From positions 8,736,425 to 8,800,424 of the forward strand of contig NZ_JAQNDM010000002.1 of assembly GCF_028368975.1 (NCBI RefSeq): a DNA stretch of 64,000 bases, written 5' to 3'. The DNA is from Stigmatella ashevillena. Lineage in GTDB: Bacteria; Myxococcota; Myxococcia; Myxococcales; Myxococcaceae. Below, piece after piece: positions 52,283 through 61,458 of this stretch. Each line of letters begins with the position of its first letter. Position 1 is the stretch's first letter. The notes under the pieces were generated by a model. It searched no databases, was not told the DNA's origin, and saw only the letters and a program-made list of their open reading frames with translations. A program made the translations under genes and the position numbers.

Positions 52283-52474
52283 CTACCTCCGCTTCGCGGA
52301 CTTCTCCAAGGCCTTCGCCTCGCGACTGCGTTGCTGGCCGATGCACTCGAGGAGCCAGTCCCTGTCCGAGGTGGGCAGCTCCAGAGCGTCACCGAGGGGC
52401 GCTGCGAGGCCGCTGCCGCCGTGCTGGTGCCAGCACAGGTTGAAGAGGCCCTCGCGCCACGTCTCTAGCGTCAC
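52283..52474 (-). CDS. Small tail assembly chaperone-like protein
   Basis: 63 codons from a GTG that overlaps the stop of the preceding gene (GTGA). The content is [20 protein letters not shown] and a basic end ([11 protein letters not shown]). It sits immediately before the tape measure gene, where phages encode a two-part tail assembly chaperone. The overlap might allow coupled translation or frameshifting. Confidence 0.55.
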   Translation of the reverse strand: MTLETWREGLFNLCWHQHGGSGLAAPLGDALELPTSDRDWLLECIGQQRSREAKALEKSAKRR

Positions 52475-53244
52475 GCCGGGGAAGAGGTGGAGCGCTCCCG
52501 GCGCCTCGCTTTCCGGGCTTGCCCCGGGAGGAAGAAGCCCCGGTCGAAAGGGAGCTCCACCTCCTGGCGCATGAAGCACTCGGGGCACTCGACTTCGAGC
52601 GTCGTGTCCACACCGCAGTCGACGGCGTCAAACTCGTCGACGAGGAAGTCGGCGTCACGCAGCGTGAGGTCCTCGAGGAAGCGGCGCTTGTCGCGCGCGT
52701 CCACGCCGTCAATGTCCACCACCCGGTAGGCGAGGACGGAGGACAGCAGCTTCTCCGGCGCCGCGCGCTGGAGCTGCGGCAGCCGCCGCTCGTCCTCTCC
52801 CGTCAACAGCCTGAAGCGCACGCGCTTTCCGGCGTCGGGCAGCGTCGTCTCGAAGCGGTTGCCAGCCGTGAAGGCCGCGCGGCTGGCGTCCGAGAGGGCG
52901 CGCACGGGGAGCTGCGTCAAATCCAGCTCCCAGTCGATGCGGGCTCGGCAGGAGGCAGCCTGACAGGGGACGGCGAAGACGTACTCGGGGCCGTAGGTGA
53001 GGACGCGCACCTGGAGGAGCGCGTAGAAGCGGTCCCCCTGCAGCACCTGGCCCCAGTCCACCTTCCCTTCGGGGAAGGCGTAGGGGCCTGCTTCCACCAG
53101 CTCCTCCCAGCACGCGGAGAGCAGCTCATCCACCTGGCCGCCGCTCTTCGCCAGCTTGCGGTCCGCGAGGACTCGCTCCTCCCGCACCTTCATGCCGCGG
53201 ATGCGGCCCGTCAGCCCCGAGGGGCATGAGATGATGTCCGCCAT
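52471..53244 (-). CDS. T4-type baseplate hub assembly chaperone-like protein
   Basis: A 257-residue protein resembling the T4_baseplate family: [52 protein letters not shown], and late [15 protein letters not shown] with [10 protein letters not shown]. The four Cys (C-x5-C and CPEC) could bind zinc. The ATG at 53244 is preceded by GGAGG and by the conserved leader. It is probably an assembly factor rather than a virion protein. Confidence 0.65.
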   Translation of the reverse strand: MADIISCPSGLTGRIRGMKVREERVLADRKLAKSGGQVDELLSACWEELVEAGPYAFPEGKVDWGQVLQGDRFYALLQVRVLTYGPEYVFAVPCQAASCRARIDWELDLTQLPVRALSDASRAAFTAGNRFETTLPDAGKRVRFRLLTGEDERRLPQLQRAAPEKLLSSVLAYRVVDIDGVDARDKRRFLEDLTLRDADFLVDEFDAVDCGVDTTLEVECPECFMRQEVELPFDRGFFLPGQARKARRRERSTSSPA

Positions 53245-53253
53245 GTCGTCCTG

Positions 53254-53296
53254 CCTCCGGGAAGGACAAAGGCCTCGGACGGAAAATCGGGGACAT
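53254..53296 (-). promoter_or_regulatory. Conserved late-gene leader, copy 3 (chaperone gene)
   Basis: On the minus strand: ATGTCCCCGATT, a spacer, GGCCTTTGTCC, TTCC, GGAGG. It shares 12 consecutive bases with copy 1 at the 5' end. It is located directly after the oppositely oriented GIY-YIG gene, so a fresh promoter is needed here for the downstream tail genes. Confidence 0.6.
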
Positions 53297-53331
53297 CGAA
53301 AGACTCAGCACCCAATCTGCGTGGGGGGCTC

Positions 53332-53784
53332 ATGAAGCCACTGGTATGGTCAGGTCCGTTTCAAATTTCAGAGCTGCTGGCGCAGTGCATGAATGATGCG
53401 CAGCCCTGGCCTCCAGCATCGCGCGGCGTGTACCTGGTCTCGCGTAACGCGTGGGCGGGTTCTCCGGACTCCAAGTGCCATCCGCTCTATGTGGGGAGCA
53501 ACACCGGCAAGTCACAGCGGTTCTGCACGCGCATCGGCGACCTCATCGCCGACCTGTACGGCTTTTACGGCGGTGGGACGGGGCACCACAGCGGTGCGCA
53601 GAACCTCTGGGAGTGGTGTCGTGACAACAAGGTGCATCCGGGGGCGCTCTACCTGAGCTGGGGAACGTGCGAGGACTTTTGCGCTCGCTGCGTTGAAGTC
53701 ACCCTGGTTGAGCAGTGGGCGCCCCTTTTGAATGGGAAGCACCCACCTGCATGCAAGGTTCAGAAACACTACGTCGGTGACTGA
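53332..53784 (+). CDS. GIY-YIG-like endonuclease, opposite strand to the tail operon
   Basis: A 150-residue protein with RGVYLVSRN and PLYVGSNTGKSQRF in the positions of the GIY and YIG strands, an Arg in FCTRIGDLIADLYGF, and a Glu in VEVTLVEQWAPLLNGK, the layout of a compact GIY-YIG nuclease. It is the only convincing plus-strand gene inside the prophage operon apart from the IS630 transposase. It may be a homing-type or moron gene inserted between the tube and chaperone genes. The catalytic assignment is motif-level. Confidence 0.6.
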   Translation: MKPLVWSGPFQISELLAQCMNDAQPWPPASRGVYLVSRNAWAGSPDSKCHPLYVGSNTGKSQRFCTRIGDLIADLYGFYGGGTGHHSGAQNLWEWCRDNKVHPGALYLSWGTCEDFCARCVEVTLVEQWAPLLNGKHPPACKVQKHYVGD

Positions 53785-53787
53785 GGC

Positions 53788-54249
53788 CTACTTGGCCAGC
53801 TCGAAGAAGTCGTAGGTGAGGGTGACGCTTTCGATGACATTTTCATCGGACTCGTTGTCCCACTCACCCGCGACGAACTTCACCGGCCAGGCCCGGGCGA
53901 GACTCCACCGGCGCAGCGTGGTGCCGTCCCTATCCTGTTGGACGATGTCGAGGTTGCGCTTGTAGAGACTGTCCGGCAGGCCCAGGCCGCTGGCGGTGTG
54001 GACGACGTCCTGGAACCAGTCGAAGAGCTCGTGGTCCTGCGTGGCGCCTCGCTCCAGGGTGACGTCCGAGAAGGTGAGGCGACCCGGGGACTTGTTCGGA
54101 ATCAACGAGCCGCCCTCGAAGTACTGGACGTTGGCGACCTCGACGGACAGCTCGGAGCACTTCTGGAAACCGGCCGACGCGACCGAATCAATTTCGACCA
54201 CAAACTTGAAGCGTTTATGGAACGACCTCGGGCTTCCGATGACAGTCAC
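53788..54249 (-). CDS. Phage tail tube protein
   Basis: A 153-residue protein of the T4 gp19/TIGR02241 tube family: [59 protein letters not shown] and the closing [12 protein letters not shown]. Its GTG start overlaps the stop of the HNH gene. In related phages it directly follows the sheath; here the HNH gene separates them. Confidence 0.85.
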   Translation of the reverse strand: MTVIGSPRSFHKRFKFVVEIDSVASAGFQKCSELSVEVANVQYFEGGSLIPNKSPGRLTFSDVTLERGATQDHELFDWFQDVVHTASGLGLPDSLYKRNLDIVQQDRDGTTLRRWSLARAWPVKFVAGEWDNESDENVIESVTLTYDFFELAK

Positions 54250-54890
54250 TGCAGTTCTCCTCTTCGCTTTCTGCTTCGAGATTGGGGTGTCTTCCCAAGC
54301 CGAGAGGTTGGCTCAATGCCGGACTTCCACCTGTGGCAGGTGGGACATAGAGGTTGTGCATTCCCGACGGTGGGGGCTCCGCCCAGGGACGCAGGTATGA
54401 TGTGGTCGCAGTCGACGAGGTCAAATGCGCCACACCAGGCACAGCGATGGTTGTAGAGCTCAATGGCCAGCTTCTTTACCCATGCAGGAAACTGCCACGG
54501 GCGCTTCGCCTTGGCGCGGTCCTTGATGAAGAACGGATGCTCAGGCCCGAATCCCAGTTGCGGCTTGGGGTGGTGTTTCTTGAAGTAACGAGGAATCCCC
54601 GTTGCGTGGTGCCGAGGTTTCAGTGAAATTTGTTTGCCGCAGCCACACTGACAATGGTGCTTGCCTGTATTGGCCGCGACCCACATGTCGACACCCTTGT
54701 AGTTGCCCCGTCGCGCACGTGCATGGTGCCCGAGGATGAATTGTGGGATGCCTGCGTGACGGTGGCTGGGCTTCAAGACAATCCGTTCGCCGCATCCGCA
54801 CGCGCAAAGCGGAGCCTGCTGCTTCGCGAGCCAGTTTTTGATCAACTCCTTGCCTCGCCAAAGGCCGCTCAGTGGAGTCCCTCTCGGCAT
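54246..54890 (-). CDS. HNH endonuclease with two zinc-loop repeats, inserted between sheath and tube genes
   Basis: A 214-residue protein. Two N-terminal repeats of a C-x-CGCG motif ([19 protein letters not shown] with [12 protein letters not shown], and [19 protein letters not shown] with YFKKHHP) look like DNA-binding zinc modules of homing enzymes. The C-terminal HNH domain has [20 protein letters not shown] and [16 protein letters not shown] with the catalytic His and zinc Cys pairs. It overlaps the tube start by four bases. Such intercistronic HNH genes are typical free-standing homing endonucleases of phages. Confidence 0.8.
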   Translation of the reverse strand: MPRGTPLSGLWRGKELIKNWLAKQQAPLCACGCGERIVLKPSHRHAGIPQFILGHHARARRGNYKGVDMWVAANTGKHHCQCGCGKQISLKPRHHATGIPRYFKKHHPKPQLGFGPEHPFFIKDRAKAKRPWQFPAWVKKLAIELYNHRCAWCGAFDLVDCDHIIPASLGGAPTVGNAQPLCPTCHRWKSGIEPTSRLGKTPQSRSRKRRGELQ

Positions 54891-54892
54891 GG

Positions 54893-57101
54893 CTACTCTC
54901 CCGAGGCCAGCTCGGCGTCGAGGGCTCGGGTGTCCTGGGAAATGCGCAGGACGATGAACTCGGCGGGCTTGTTGGTGGCCAGGCCAACCCGTACGTTGAG
55001 GCGCCCGGCGAAAACCTCGTGAGGGCCATTGCCTGACATGTCGACGAAGAAGGCCTTGGCGGGCTCGTTGGAGCGGAAGGCGCCGTTTCGCATTTGCGTG
55101 AGGAGGAAGGCCGTAATGGTACGGCGCACCTGGGCGCGCAGCGCTTCGGTGTTGTTGCGGTGCCGGGCGAATTGGAGTCCTGTTTGGAGTGCTTTTTCGA
55201 TGAAGGACACCCCGCGCCTCTCTGCGACGTAGGGGAAGTTGCCGCTGGCCTTCAGCGTGCGGGAGCCGTCGATGAAGCGCGGCAGGCTGGGCCCCGTGGT
55301 GAGGGGGTTGATGCGGCGGGGGTAGACGATGTCCCGCTTCTTCTCGTCGAGGCACTCCTTGGACTCGAAGCCGAGGACGCCGAACATGCGCCCGGCGTCG
55401 ATGCCCGCAGGCGCGTCATACACACCGCCGGGGCGCGCGCCGTCGTTGCGCGCGAAGACACCAGCGATGATGCCGGAGGGAGGGACGACGAGCTGCTCCA
55501 CGTTGCCGAAGACGCCGCGGGCGGGGTTGAGCACCTTGACGCGAGGCCAGTAGAGGGCCGCGTGCTCAGAGAGGCCTTCGAGGGCAGCCTCCTGTGAGAC
55601 GTAGGAGACCATGTCGGTCGCCTTGTAGCCTGCGGGCGGGTCGAAGATGGCGAAGACCAAGCGGTCGCGTGCCACCTCGCAGTAGCGCACCATGGCGTTG
55701 TGAACGGCAGGAGTGGCCCGTCCAGGTACCAGGAGAAGCGTGAGGTCCTGCACTGAGTCGAGCGCGTAAAAGACCGTTCCCACCGGCCTCGGAGCCGATG
55801 AAGTCCGCGTCACTGAGGCCAACGAGGCCGTCTGCACCGCCCAAGAGCGCTACCGTCTGCACGTCAGGGAGGACAGCGGGGTGCACCATGGAGGCCCGGA
55901 CGTGGGAGGAGCCGGTGCGCTCGTCGTTGAGGACACGCTCGACGTAGCGCGCGTTGCCCTCGGCCGAGGAGAGGTTGGGGAAGGACTCGCGGTAGGTACC
56001 GTCTTCGAGGATGAGGACATCGAAGGTGTCCGGCAAGCCATTGCTCGAGGGGCGCACCTCCACCTCGAGGCGGTTGGCGTAGGCGCCCTCGTCCTTGGCC
56101 TCCAGGTAAAGGACGTCGGTGGCGCCGGAGGCGTCGCCGGTATGCAGCAGCGCGTCCAGGCCGAGGCCTGAGCCCGCGTCGCCCTGCACACGCAAGGAAG
56201 CGCTGGGTCCCGTAGCTTGGGTGCGCAACTGCAAGGCCCCCAGGGAGGACGGCGCCACGCGGACACCTACCACCGCCGCCTCCACGAGGGCCCGCACCTC
56301 AGCCAACTCGACGGCGCGCAGATTCTGGACGTTGCCGCTCCCCACCTGAGGGCCGAGGGGGAAGCCGAAGACAGTGGTGGCCACTTCGTCGCCCACCTCC
56401 AGACGGCTGGAGGCGCCCTGGGTGTCGCTGGCGATTCTCAGCACACCGTCCTCCACGGTGGCGCGCCCCCCGACGAGGCCCGCGTTAAGGACGGCGGCCA
56501 CTTCCTGCGCAGTGGCCTGGGCCATGTCGTCGAAGTCTTCCGAGTTGAAGGGGATGAAGACATCCCGCCCGTCGTCGACGCGCACGCGAAGCGAATGCCC
56601 GGCGGTGAGGGCATAGGGCCCGGGGTGGCCCGCGGAGACAGAGCCTGCGGCGCCGGAGAAGATGACGTCCACCGCCTCACCGCCGTTGACGGACACCCCC
56701 AGGCACTGGCCGTCTCCAAGGGTAAATGGAGGACGCAGGGTGCCTCGCACGACAGCGGGCGTGGGCCCGCCGCCTGTGGTGAGGGCCGCCGCCGCACGCG
56801 TGGCCGTATGCGACTCGGGGTTGGTGGCGACCTCGTAGTGGACGGTGCGCACCACCCAGAGGCGGCTGCCGCCGTTCTCGAAGAAGCCCATGGCGGCGAG
56901 GGCCAGGTCCGAGTCCGGGGTGAAGCTGCCGAAGGTGGCCTGGTACTCCTCGAAGGAGGTGCACAGCACAGCCTGGCCGATGGGGCCGCGCTCCGTGAGG
57001 CCGACAGCGCCGACTACACAGGTGGGCTCGGAGGGAATGCTGCGGACCTGCGGCTCCTCCTCTTCCGCAACGACTTTCGACGAGAGCAATTGACGACTCA
57101 T
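54893..57101 (-). pseudogene. Tail sheath protein gene with an apparent one-base insertion
   Basis: The first frame from the ATG at 57101 encodes the N-terminal two thirds ([76 protein letters not shown]). Near 55777 the frame must change, and the C-terminal third continues as [31 protein letters not shown] and [16 protein letters not shown], to the stop at 54893. Omitting one base in GGGAACGG restores a sheath of about 735 residues. The start overlaps the previous gene by ATGA. Without correction no functional sheath can be made. Confidence 0.8.
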
Positions 57102-57427
57102 GGGGCACCTCGCTTCTTCCGGGACATGCGCGTGGACGCTTCCGGCGCGGAGAGGGACGGAGACGACAGAGGGGCTGGGGGGGCTTGCCGCTTCAGGAGG
57201 ACATCGCCCCGGCGGATGGCCGCAGCCACCCCTGGCACTGAGAGGACGGCCTCGGGCAGCCTCTCCAGTGAGAGGCCCGTGGCCAGGGTGAGGGAGGAAG
57301 GCAGGCGCCGACCGCCCCGGCCTGGCTGCATGCTGCAGGCGCACTCGCCGCGCGCCACGCAGTACGACTCATGGTGCAGGAGGAAGGTGAGGAGCCTGCC
57401 CAGGGCATTGGTGAGGGTGACACTCAT
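57098..57427 (-). CDS. Small hypothetical protein between tail terminator and sheath
   Basis: A 109-residue protein. RLLTFLLHHESYCVARGECA and LERLPEAVLSVPGVAAAIRR suggest a compact helical domain with Cys near residues 23-31, followed by a disordered Pro/Ser-rich end. It overlaps both neighbours by four bases, so it is a true operon member. The family is not recognised. Confidence 0.5.
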   Translation of the reverse strand: MSVTLTNALGRLLTFLLHHESYCVARGECACSMQPGRGGRRLPSSLTLATGLSLERLPEAVLSVPGVAAAIRRGDVLLKRQAPPAPLSSPSLSAPEASTRMSRKKRGAP

Positions 57428-58326
57428 GAGGTACCTCCAGAAAGAGAGTCCGTTCCGAGGTGCGTCGCGGCGACGGCCTTGCCGATGTCGAGGGGCAGGC
57501 CCTCGTCCACGTCGAAGCCGCGCACCACCAAGCCCCAGGTGAAGGCGCGCACGTCGTCACGGCTGGCGAGCTGCGTGCGCACCTCGCCGTCTGCGTCCAT
57601 TTCCCAGCGGACGGTGCCGCGCGAGGCGGCCTCCGCGTCCCGGGCCATGGAGAGCCAGCGGTTGCGGTTGAGGAAGGTGGCCACGGCGGCCATGAGGTTG
57701 AAGAGCTCGGCGGTGCGCTCGGAGGCCACCGTGAGGGTGAAGGCCAAATCCACCGTGTACGCGGGGCGCCTGCGCACCAGCTCCGCGCCGGAGGGGCCCT
57801 GCACCACGTCCTCGCGCAAGACGTTGGTGGAATAGCGACGACTCTCACGCAGTGCGGGGCCTGACAGTACAACGGAGGGCAACGAGGCCATGGCGATGAC
57901 GTTGAGGCCGTCCGCCACCGTGTTGTCGTAGTCGACGGAGACGCTGGCGCTGACGTTGGCCACCACCTGCCGCTTCAACTCGCGCAGCAGCGTGCGCACG
58001 AGACGGGTGAGGTCCGCCTCACGAGCGACATGCGGACGCAGGTAGCGGTATGCCCCCGAAAGGACAGCGGCCTCTCCCGGAACAGGGCTGCCCACCGCGG
58101 AGAGGTTGTGCAGCTCCACATCGACGGTGCTCGCCTCGTGGGGCGTCGTCCGCACCTCCACGTAGGTTGTGCCTGCCTCTTCACGGACGGAGAGCACCTC
58201 CGCGTGCAGTCCTCCCAGGCGCACGGCCACCCGCGCGGCGAAGCCCGTCCCGGCGAGGCGGAGAATGTCGCCGCCGCTGGTGGGCCCCGAGGAGGGCGTC
58301 ACGGAGGTGAGGGAGGGGACGGCCAT
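57424..58326 (-). CDS. IPT/TIG-domain plus tail-terminator-like protein
   Basis: A 300-residue protein. Residues 3-90 form an IPT/TIG Ig-like domain (PSLTSVTPSSGPTSGGDILR, LAGTGFAARVAVRLGG). The rest resembles tail completion or terminator proteins that cap the sheath and tube (DLTRLVRTLLRELKRQVVAN, AYTVDLAFTLTVASERTAEL, NLMAAVATFLNRNRWL). It lies between a gp10-like protein and the sheath. The fusion of an Ig-like module could decorate the tail neck. Confidence 0.6.
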   Translation of the reverse strand: MAVPSLTSVTPSSGPTSGGDILRLAGTGFAARVAVRLGGLHAEVLSVREEAGTTYVEVRTTPHEASTVDVELHNLSAVGSPVPGEAAVLSGAYRYLRPHVAREADLTRLVRTLLRELKRQVVANVSASVSVDYDNTVADGLNVIAMASLPSVVLSGPALRESRRYSTNVLREDVVQGPSGAELVRRRPAYTVDLAFTLTVASERTAELFNLMAAVATFLNRNRWLSMARDAEAASRGTVRWEMDADGEVRTQLASRDDVRAFTWGLVVRGFDVDEGLPLDIGKAVAATHLGTDSLSGGTS

Positions 58327-58922
58327 TACCCGGGCCCTCCGAGGCCCAGCTCCTTCGCCACTCGCGCCAAGAAGCGGCGGCTGGCGCCCTGGCGAAACCG
58401 TGCGAAGGCGGGCCGCAGGAAGGGCCGCGCTGGCGTCTGAGTCACGATGACGCCGCGCCCACTTCCGCCGGTGTGGGCCTGGCCGGCCTGGCGCAGCAGC
58501 GCGAAGAGGAAGCGCCGCATCTTCGGCGTCATGGGGATGACGACGGGCGGCCCCCCGTATTCCTGGAGCTGCGCCACATCGACGAGGGACTCACCGTCGG
58601 GTCCCTTCGCTGAGCGGGACACACCGATGAAGGCCTCGTCGCCCTCCACGACGACGGAGATGGCGTTGCGCAGCGCCGCAGAGACAAGGAGGGCCTTCGT
58701 TCCGTTGAAACCAGCGAGCTGGCGCGCCGCCAGCGTGAGGGGCGAGGGCGGGCGGAGAGGCTCCCCACCCGGCGCCTGCTGGGTGAGGCCCTGCACCACC
58801 TCCTTGCGCAGGGCGTGCGCCTCCTGCCGCAGAGCCGTCTGCAACGCCCCTTCAAGGCGCGACGAGCCCGCCGCGAGTAGTTGGCGGGCCCGTGCCCAGT
58901 CTCCGGTGCGCGAGACGGCCAT
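58326..58922 (-). CDS. Phage neck/virion morphogenesis-like protein
   Basis: A 198-residue, mostly helical basic protein. [40 protein letters not shown] and [20 protein letters not shown] match the general pattern of HK97 gp10-like or virion-morphogenesis proteins of the head-tail joint. It overlaps the next start (TAATG). Confidence 0.55.
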   Translation of the reverse strand: MAVSRTGDWARARQLLAAGSSRLEGALQTALRQEAHALRKEVVQGLTQQAPGGEPLRPPSPLTLAARQLAGFNGTKALLVSAALRNAISVVVEGDEAFIGVSRSAKGPDGESLVDVAQLQEYGGPPVVIPMTPKMRRFLFALLRQAGQAHTGGSGRGVIVTQTPARPFLRPAFARFRQGASRRFLARVAKELGLGGPG

Positions 58923-58929
58923 GGGTGCC

Positions 58930-59574
58930 TCAGCCCTTCTTTGCCCGCAGGTGGGGGACGTGCAAGTTGAGCCATTCGAGGGCCACGTGCGTGGCCTCAC
59001 TCACCACCGCGCCGTGGCGGACGGACACGGAGGTGAGGGCCAGGGTGTGGGCGGCGACTTCCACGTCCTCCGGCTGGCAGCCGTAGTGCTTGAGGCCCTC
59101 GGCGATGGGCCGCACGGCGGGCAGGGTGCCATAGCGCCAGGAGTGCAGCTCCAGGTTGCAGGTGTAGGCCTGGGCCTCGTAGCGGGCGCGCGCGGAGGAG
59201 CTGGTGAGGTAGGCCAGCTCGTAGCTGGGGCCCTCCTCGTCGTGCTGGACGACGTGCTGGTGCTCGTGGACGCACACCACCACCTGGGCCCACAAGTCCC
59301 AGCCTCCCTTCGGCACGCCCACCTCGAAGGGCAGGTAGAGGGTGCGGCCCACGGTGGTGGCGTACTTCTCCAAGAAGCGCTGCTTGTCGAGGATGCCCAT
59401 GCGCTGCAGCGCCTCGGCCGCCAGCTGCATTTCAAGGGAGTCGGCCTTGTTGGCCGTCTTGGTGCGGAAGCGCGACTGCATGTGCTGGTAGAAGGCCCAG
59501 ACCTCGGCGGGTTGAATCTCGCCGCGCTGGAAGAGAGTGCCTACGCCGGGGAGGGACTGGAGGTGGCCCTTCAC
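58930..59574 (-). CDS. Putative zinc metallopeptidase-like prophage protein
   Basis: A 214-residue soluble protein. [17 protein letters not shown] contains HEHQH, a match to the HExxH zinc motif, followed at some distance by [20 protein letters not shown], which could supply a third ligand. The N-terminus is helical ([20 protein letters not shown]). It is encoded between the neck protein and a Cys-rich exported protein. Role unknown; virion maturation or host-envelope processing are possible. Confidence 0.55.
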   Translation of the reverse strand: MKGHLQSLPGVGTLFQRGEIQPAEVWAFYQHMQSRFRTKTANKADSLEMQLAAEALQRMGILDKQRFLEKYATTVGRTLYLPFEVGVPKGGWDLWAQVVVCVHEHQHVVQHDEEGPSYELAYLTSSSARARYEAQAYTCNLELHSWRYGTLPAVRPIAEGLKHYGCQPEDVEVAAHTLALTSVSVRHGAVVSEATHVALEWLNLHVPHLRAKKG

Positions 59575-59906
59575 AGGACACCGCCTTCCTCGGCGCCCGT
59601 GTCGGCGGTGCCGGAGTAGACTGCGCCCGCGTCCACGGTTGGGGTGTCCGTGCCCGCGTCCACGGTGGTGGGCAGGCAGGTATGGCCTGCGACGCCCTCT
59701 TCGTTGAAGTAGGTGCAGGTGAAGGCAGCGTTGCTGTGCTCGCTGACGGCGTCACAGTCGGCCAGCACCTGCCAGTTACCATCCGCATTGCAGATTTCGG
59801 CGACGTTGTCGGCGCAGCGCGTGGACACCGGCGTGCACCCATCCGGTGCACGGCAGCGGGTAATGAGGGCAGTGGCGAGAAGTGGGGTGAGTAGCAGTGC
59901 TTTCAT
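59571..59906 (-). CDS. Cys-rich exported protein in prophage operon
   Basis: A 111-residue protein with an N-terminal hydrophobic signal (ALLLTPLLATALI). Eight Cys fall in the mature part (GCTPVSTRCADNVAEICNAD, FTCTYFN, GHTCLP), the layout of small myxobacterial surface domains, and the tail is Thr/Asp-rich. The residue before the first Cys is Arg, so it is not a good lipobox. It overlaps the next gene by four bases. It may change the host surface, for example superinfection exclusion (inference). Confidence 0.5.
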   Translation of the reverse strand: MKALLLTPLLATALITRCRAPDGCTPVSTRCADNVAEICNADGNWQVLADCDAVSEHSNAAFTCTYFNEEGVAGHTCLPTTVDAGTDTPTVDAGAVYSGTADTGAEEGGVL

Positions 59907-60427
59907 GCGAGTCCTCGGGTTTGGGGCCTGTCTTGGAAGGTGACGAGAAGGAGGTTTCTGCGAGGCCTCCGGCGGTGGAGGCCGAAGCCCGTGGGGCGAG
60001 CCTCGGTGACATACAGTCCGGGAGGTGTCCTCACGGTCTGCACGAGAGAGCCCGCGACGTCGTAGAGGGCTCCGAGCCTGTCGCTGGGGCGGATGAGGGC
60101 GTCCCCGGTAGAGGCGTCGACGAGGCCGAGGTGCTCCAAGTCGCGGAAGTGAAAGACGAGTTCGAAGCTCGTCCGGGGGCTGTTGCCGGAAGGGGCCATT
60201 CGCAATGCAGCAAAGGCATCCGGTTCCACCTGGCAGGGGACACGTACCGGCGGAAATTCGCGGCGGAAGGCTTCGGCCAGGCCGTCGTCGTCCGCGTCCA
60301 CCAGCACCGGCTCGCGGAAGTCGGCGTCGTACCCGCTGGCATGGAGGCCGGGGCCTGGGCCCGCCATGGCGGCGGAGTCCAAGCGGTACAGCTCGGCGAG
60401 GAAGGGAAACACTAGTCGGCCCCGCAT
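59903..60427 (-). CDS. Hypothetical head-tail region protein
   Basis: A 174-residue protein (LVFPFLAELYRLDSAAMAGP, LVDADDDGLAEAFRREF, SFELVFHFRDLEHLGLVD). The start ATG overlaps the upstream stop (TGATG). Its position after a connector-like protein suggests a head-closure or neck role. The family is not recognised. Confidence 0.5.
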   Translation of the reverse strand: MRGRLVFPFLAELYRLDSAAMAGPGPGLHASGYDADFREPVLVDADDDGLAEAFRREFPPVRVPCQVEPDAFAALRMAPSGNSPRTSFELVFHFRDLEHLGLVDASTGDALIRPSDRLGALYDVAGSLVQTVRTPPGLYVTEARPTGFGLHRRRPRRNLLLVTFQDRPQTRGLA

Positions 60428-61065
60428 CAGGCCACTCCGGGCAAGGAGGGCTTCACGTAGGGGGCGAGGAGGGTGTCCACCTCCGGCTCTCCGGTGAGAG
60501 GCCGCACCGCAGGGCGGACACTGTCGAGGCGGTAGCTCTGCTCGCGCGTCCTCTCCTCCACCACCCGCCAGCGCGTGCGTTCCTCGAGGGAGGCTTCGTC
60601 GGCCAGCGGGGAGAGGCTGCGCAGGACGAGGAGCATGCAGCCGCGGCGGATGGCGGGCGGCGTGCGCCCCTCCGGCGTCCCGTCCGCCTCGGTGTAGCCC
60701 CACCGCGCGCCCACCGTGACGTTGCCCTCACCACGCGGGAAGACACGGTCATGGCGGAAGGTGAGGCGGGGCCCGTCGAAGCCCGCGCCCACCGGAGCGC
60801 CCACCACCACCAGGTGCTCCCTGGAGAAGGACACGTCCGCCCCGTGGAGGGCCAGGCGGTAGAGGCGGATAGGCGGCACCGGCAGCCAGAGGGAGGCAGT
60901 GCCACGCCCGTCGAGGTGCAGCGTCGCCGAGCGCGGCTCGAAGTACCACCCCGTCACCTTGTCGATGGTGCGCGTCGCCTCGTCGAGGAGGACGGCCAGG
61001 CGGGTGTCGCCCGCCATGGCCGGGGTGACGCCCTCGGCGCGCATGTCGGCCACCGTGGCGTACAC
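60427..61065 (-). CDS. Head-tail connector-like protein
   Basis: A 212-residue protein. The N-terminal helices ([20 protein letters not shown]) precede a strand region ([20 protein letters not shown]) and helices ending in [11 protein letters not shown]. This order (short helical pair, WYF-type strand, Leu-rich helix) resembles gp6-like connectors. It starts with GTG two bases before the stop of the preceding gene. Confidence 0.5.
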   Translation of the reverse strand: MYATVADMRAEGVTPAMAGDTRLAVLLDEATRTIDKVTGWYFEPRSATLHLDGRGTASLWLPVPPIRLYRLALHGADVSFSREHLVVVGAPVGAGFDGPRLTFRHDRVFPRGEGNVTVGARWGYTEADGTPEGRTPPAIRRGCMLLVLRSLSPLADEASLEERTRWRVVEERTREQSYRLDSVRPAVRPLTGEPEVDTLLAPYVKPSLPGVA

Positions 61066-61066
61066 G

Positions 61067-61449
61067 TCAGTCCTTCTCCCGCTTGCCGCGGCGGGTGTCC
61101 TTCTCCTCGCTGAGCTTCGGCAAGTCCTCCGTCGTCAGCGTGCCGGCGGGCCGCGCCGCACTCAGCTTCAGCTCGTCGCTGGCGCTGCGCTTCACCTTGG
61201 CTTCGTCGGCCTCGGCCGCGTCGAGGGCCTTCGCCTCGGCCTCCGTGCTCACGTCGAAGGCGAGCGGCGAGTAGGTGTCGCCGGGCAACTGGCGCACCGT
61301 GCGCAGGTAGTCCGCCACCGGCTTCTCCACCCGGTACCAGCCGCGCTCCTCTTGAAACTTGATGCCGGCATACGTGTAGCGCCGCAGCACGTGTCCCCGG
61401 CGCGCGTCGTAGGCCTTGAGTCGGACGAGATAGGTGTTGGTGTTGTCCA
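61067..61449 (-). CDS. Hypothetical protein next to capsid gene
   Basis: A 127-residue protein: a folded N-terminal half ([33 protein letters not shown]) and a highly charged C-terminal tail ([13 protein letters not shown]). It lies 9 bases after the capsid gene. It may be a decoration or head-completion factor; no family is recognised. Confidence 0.5.
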
Positions 61450-61458
61450 TGGTGGGCC

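Noticed and set aside
52471-52474. Programmed frameshift making a gpG-gpGT type chaperone fusion
   Set aside because: The overlap is a plain GTGA with its own start codon and there is no slippery heptamer nearby; translational coupling explains it more simply.
56217-57542. 441-codon plus-strand open frame opposite the sheath gene
   Set aside because: Antisense to the clearly conserved sheath protein, with low-complexity sequence.
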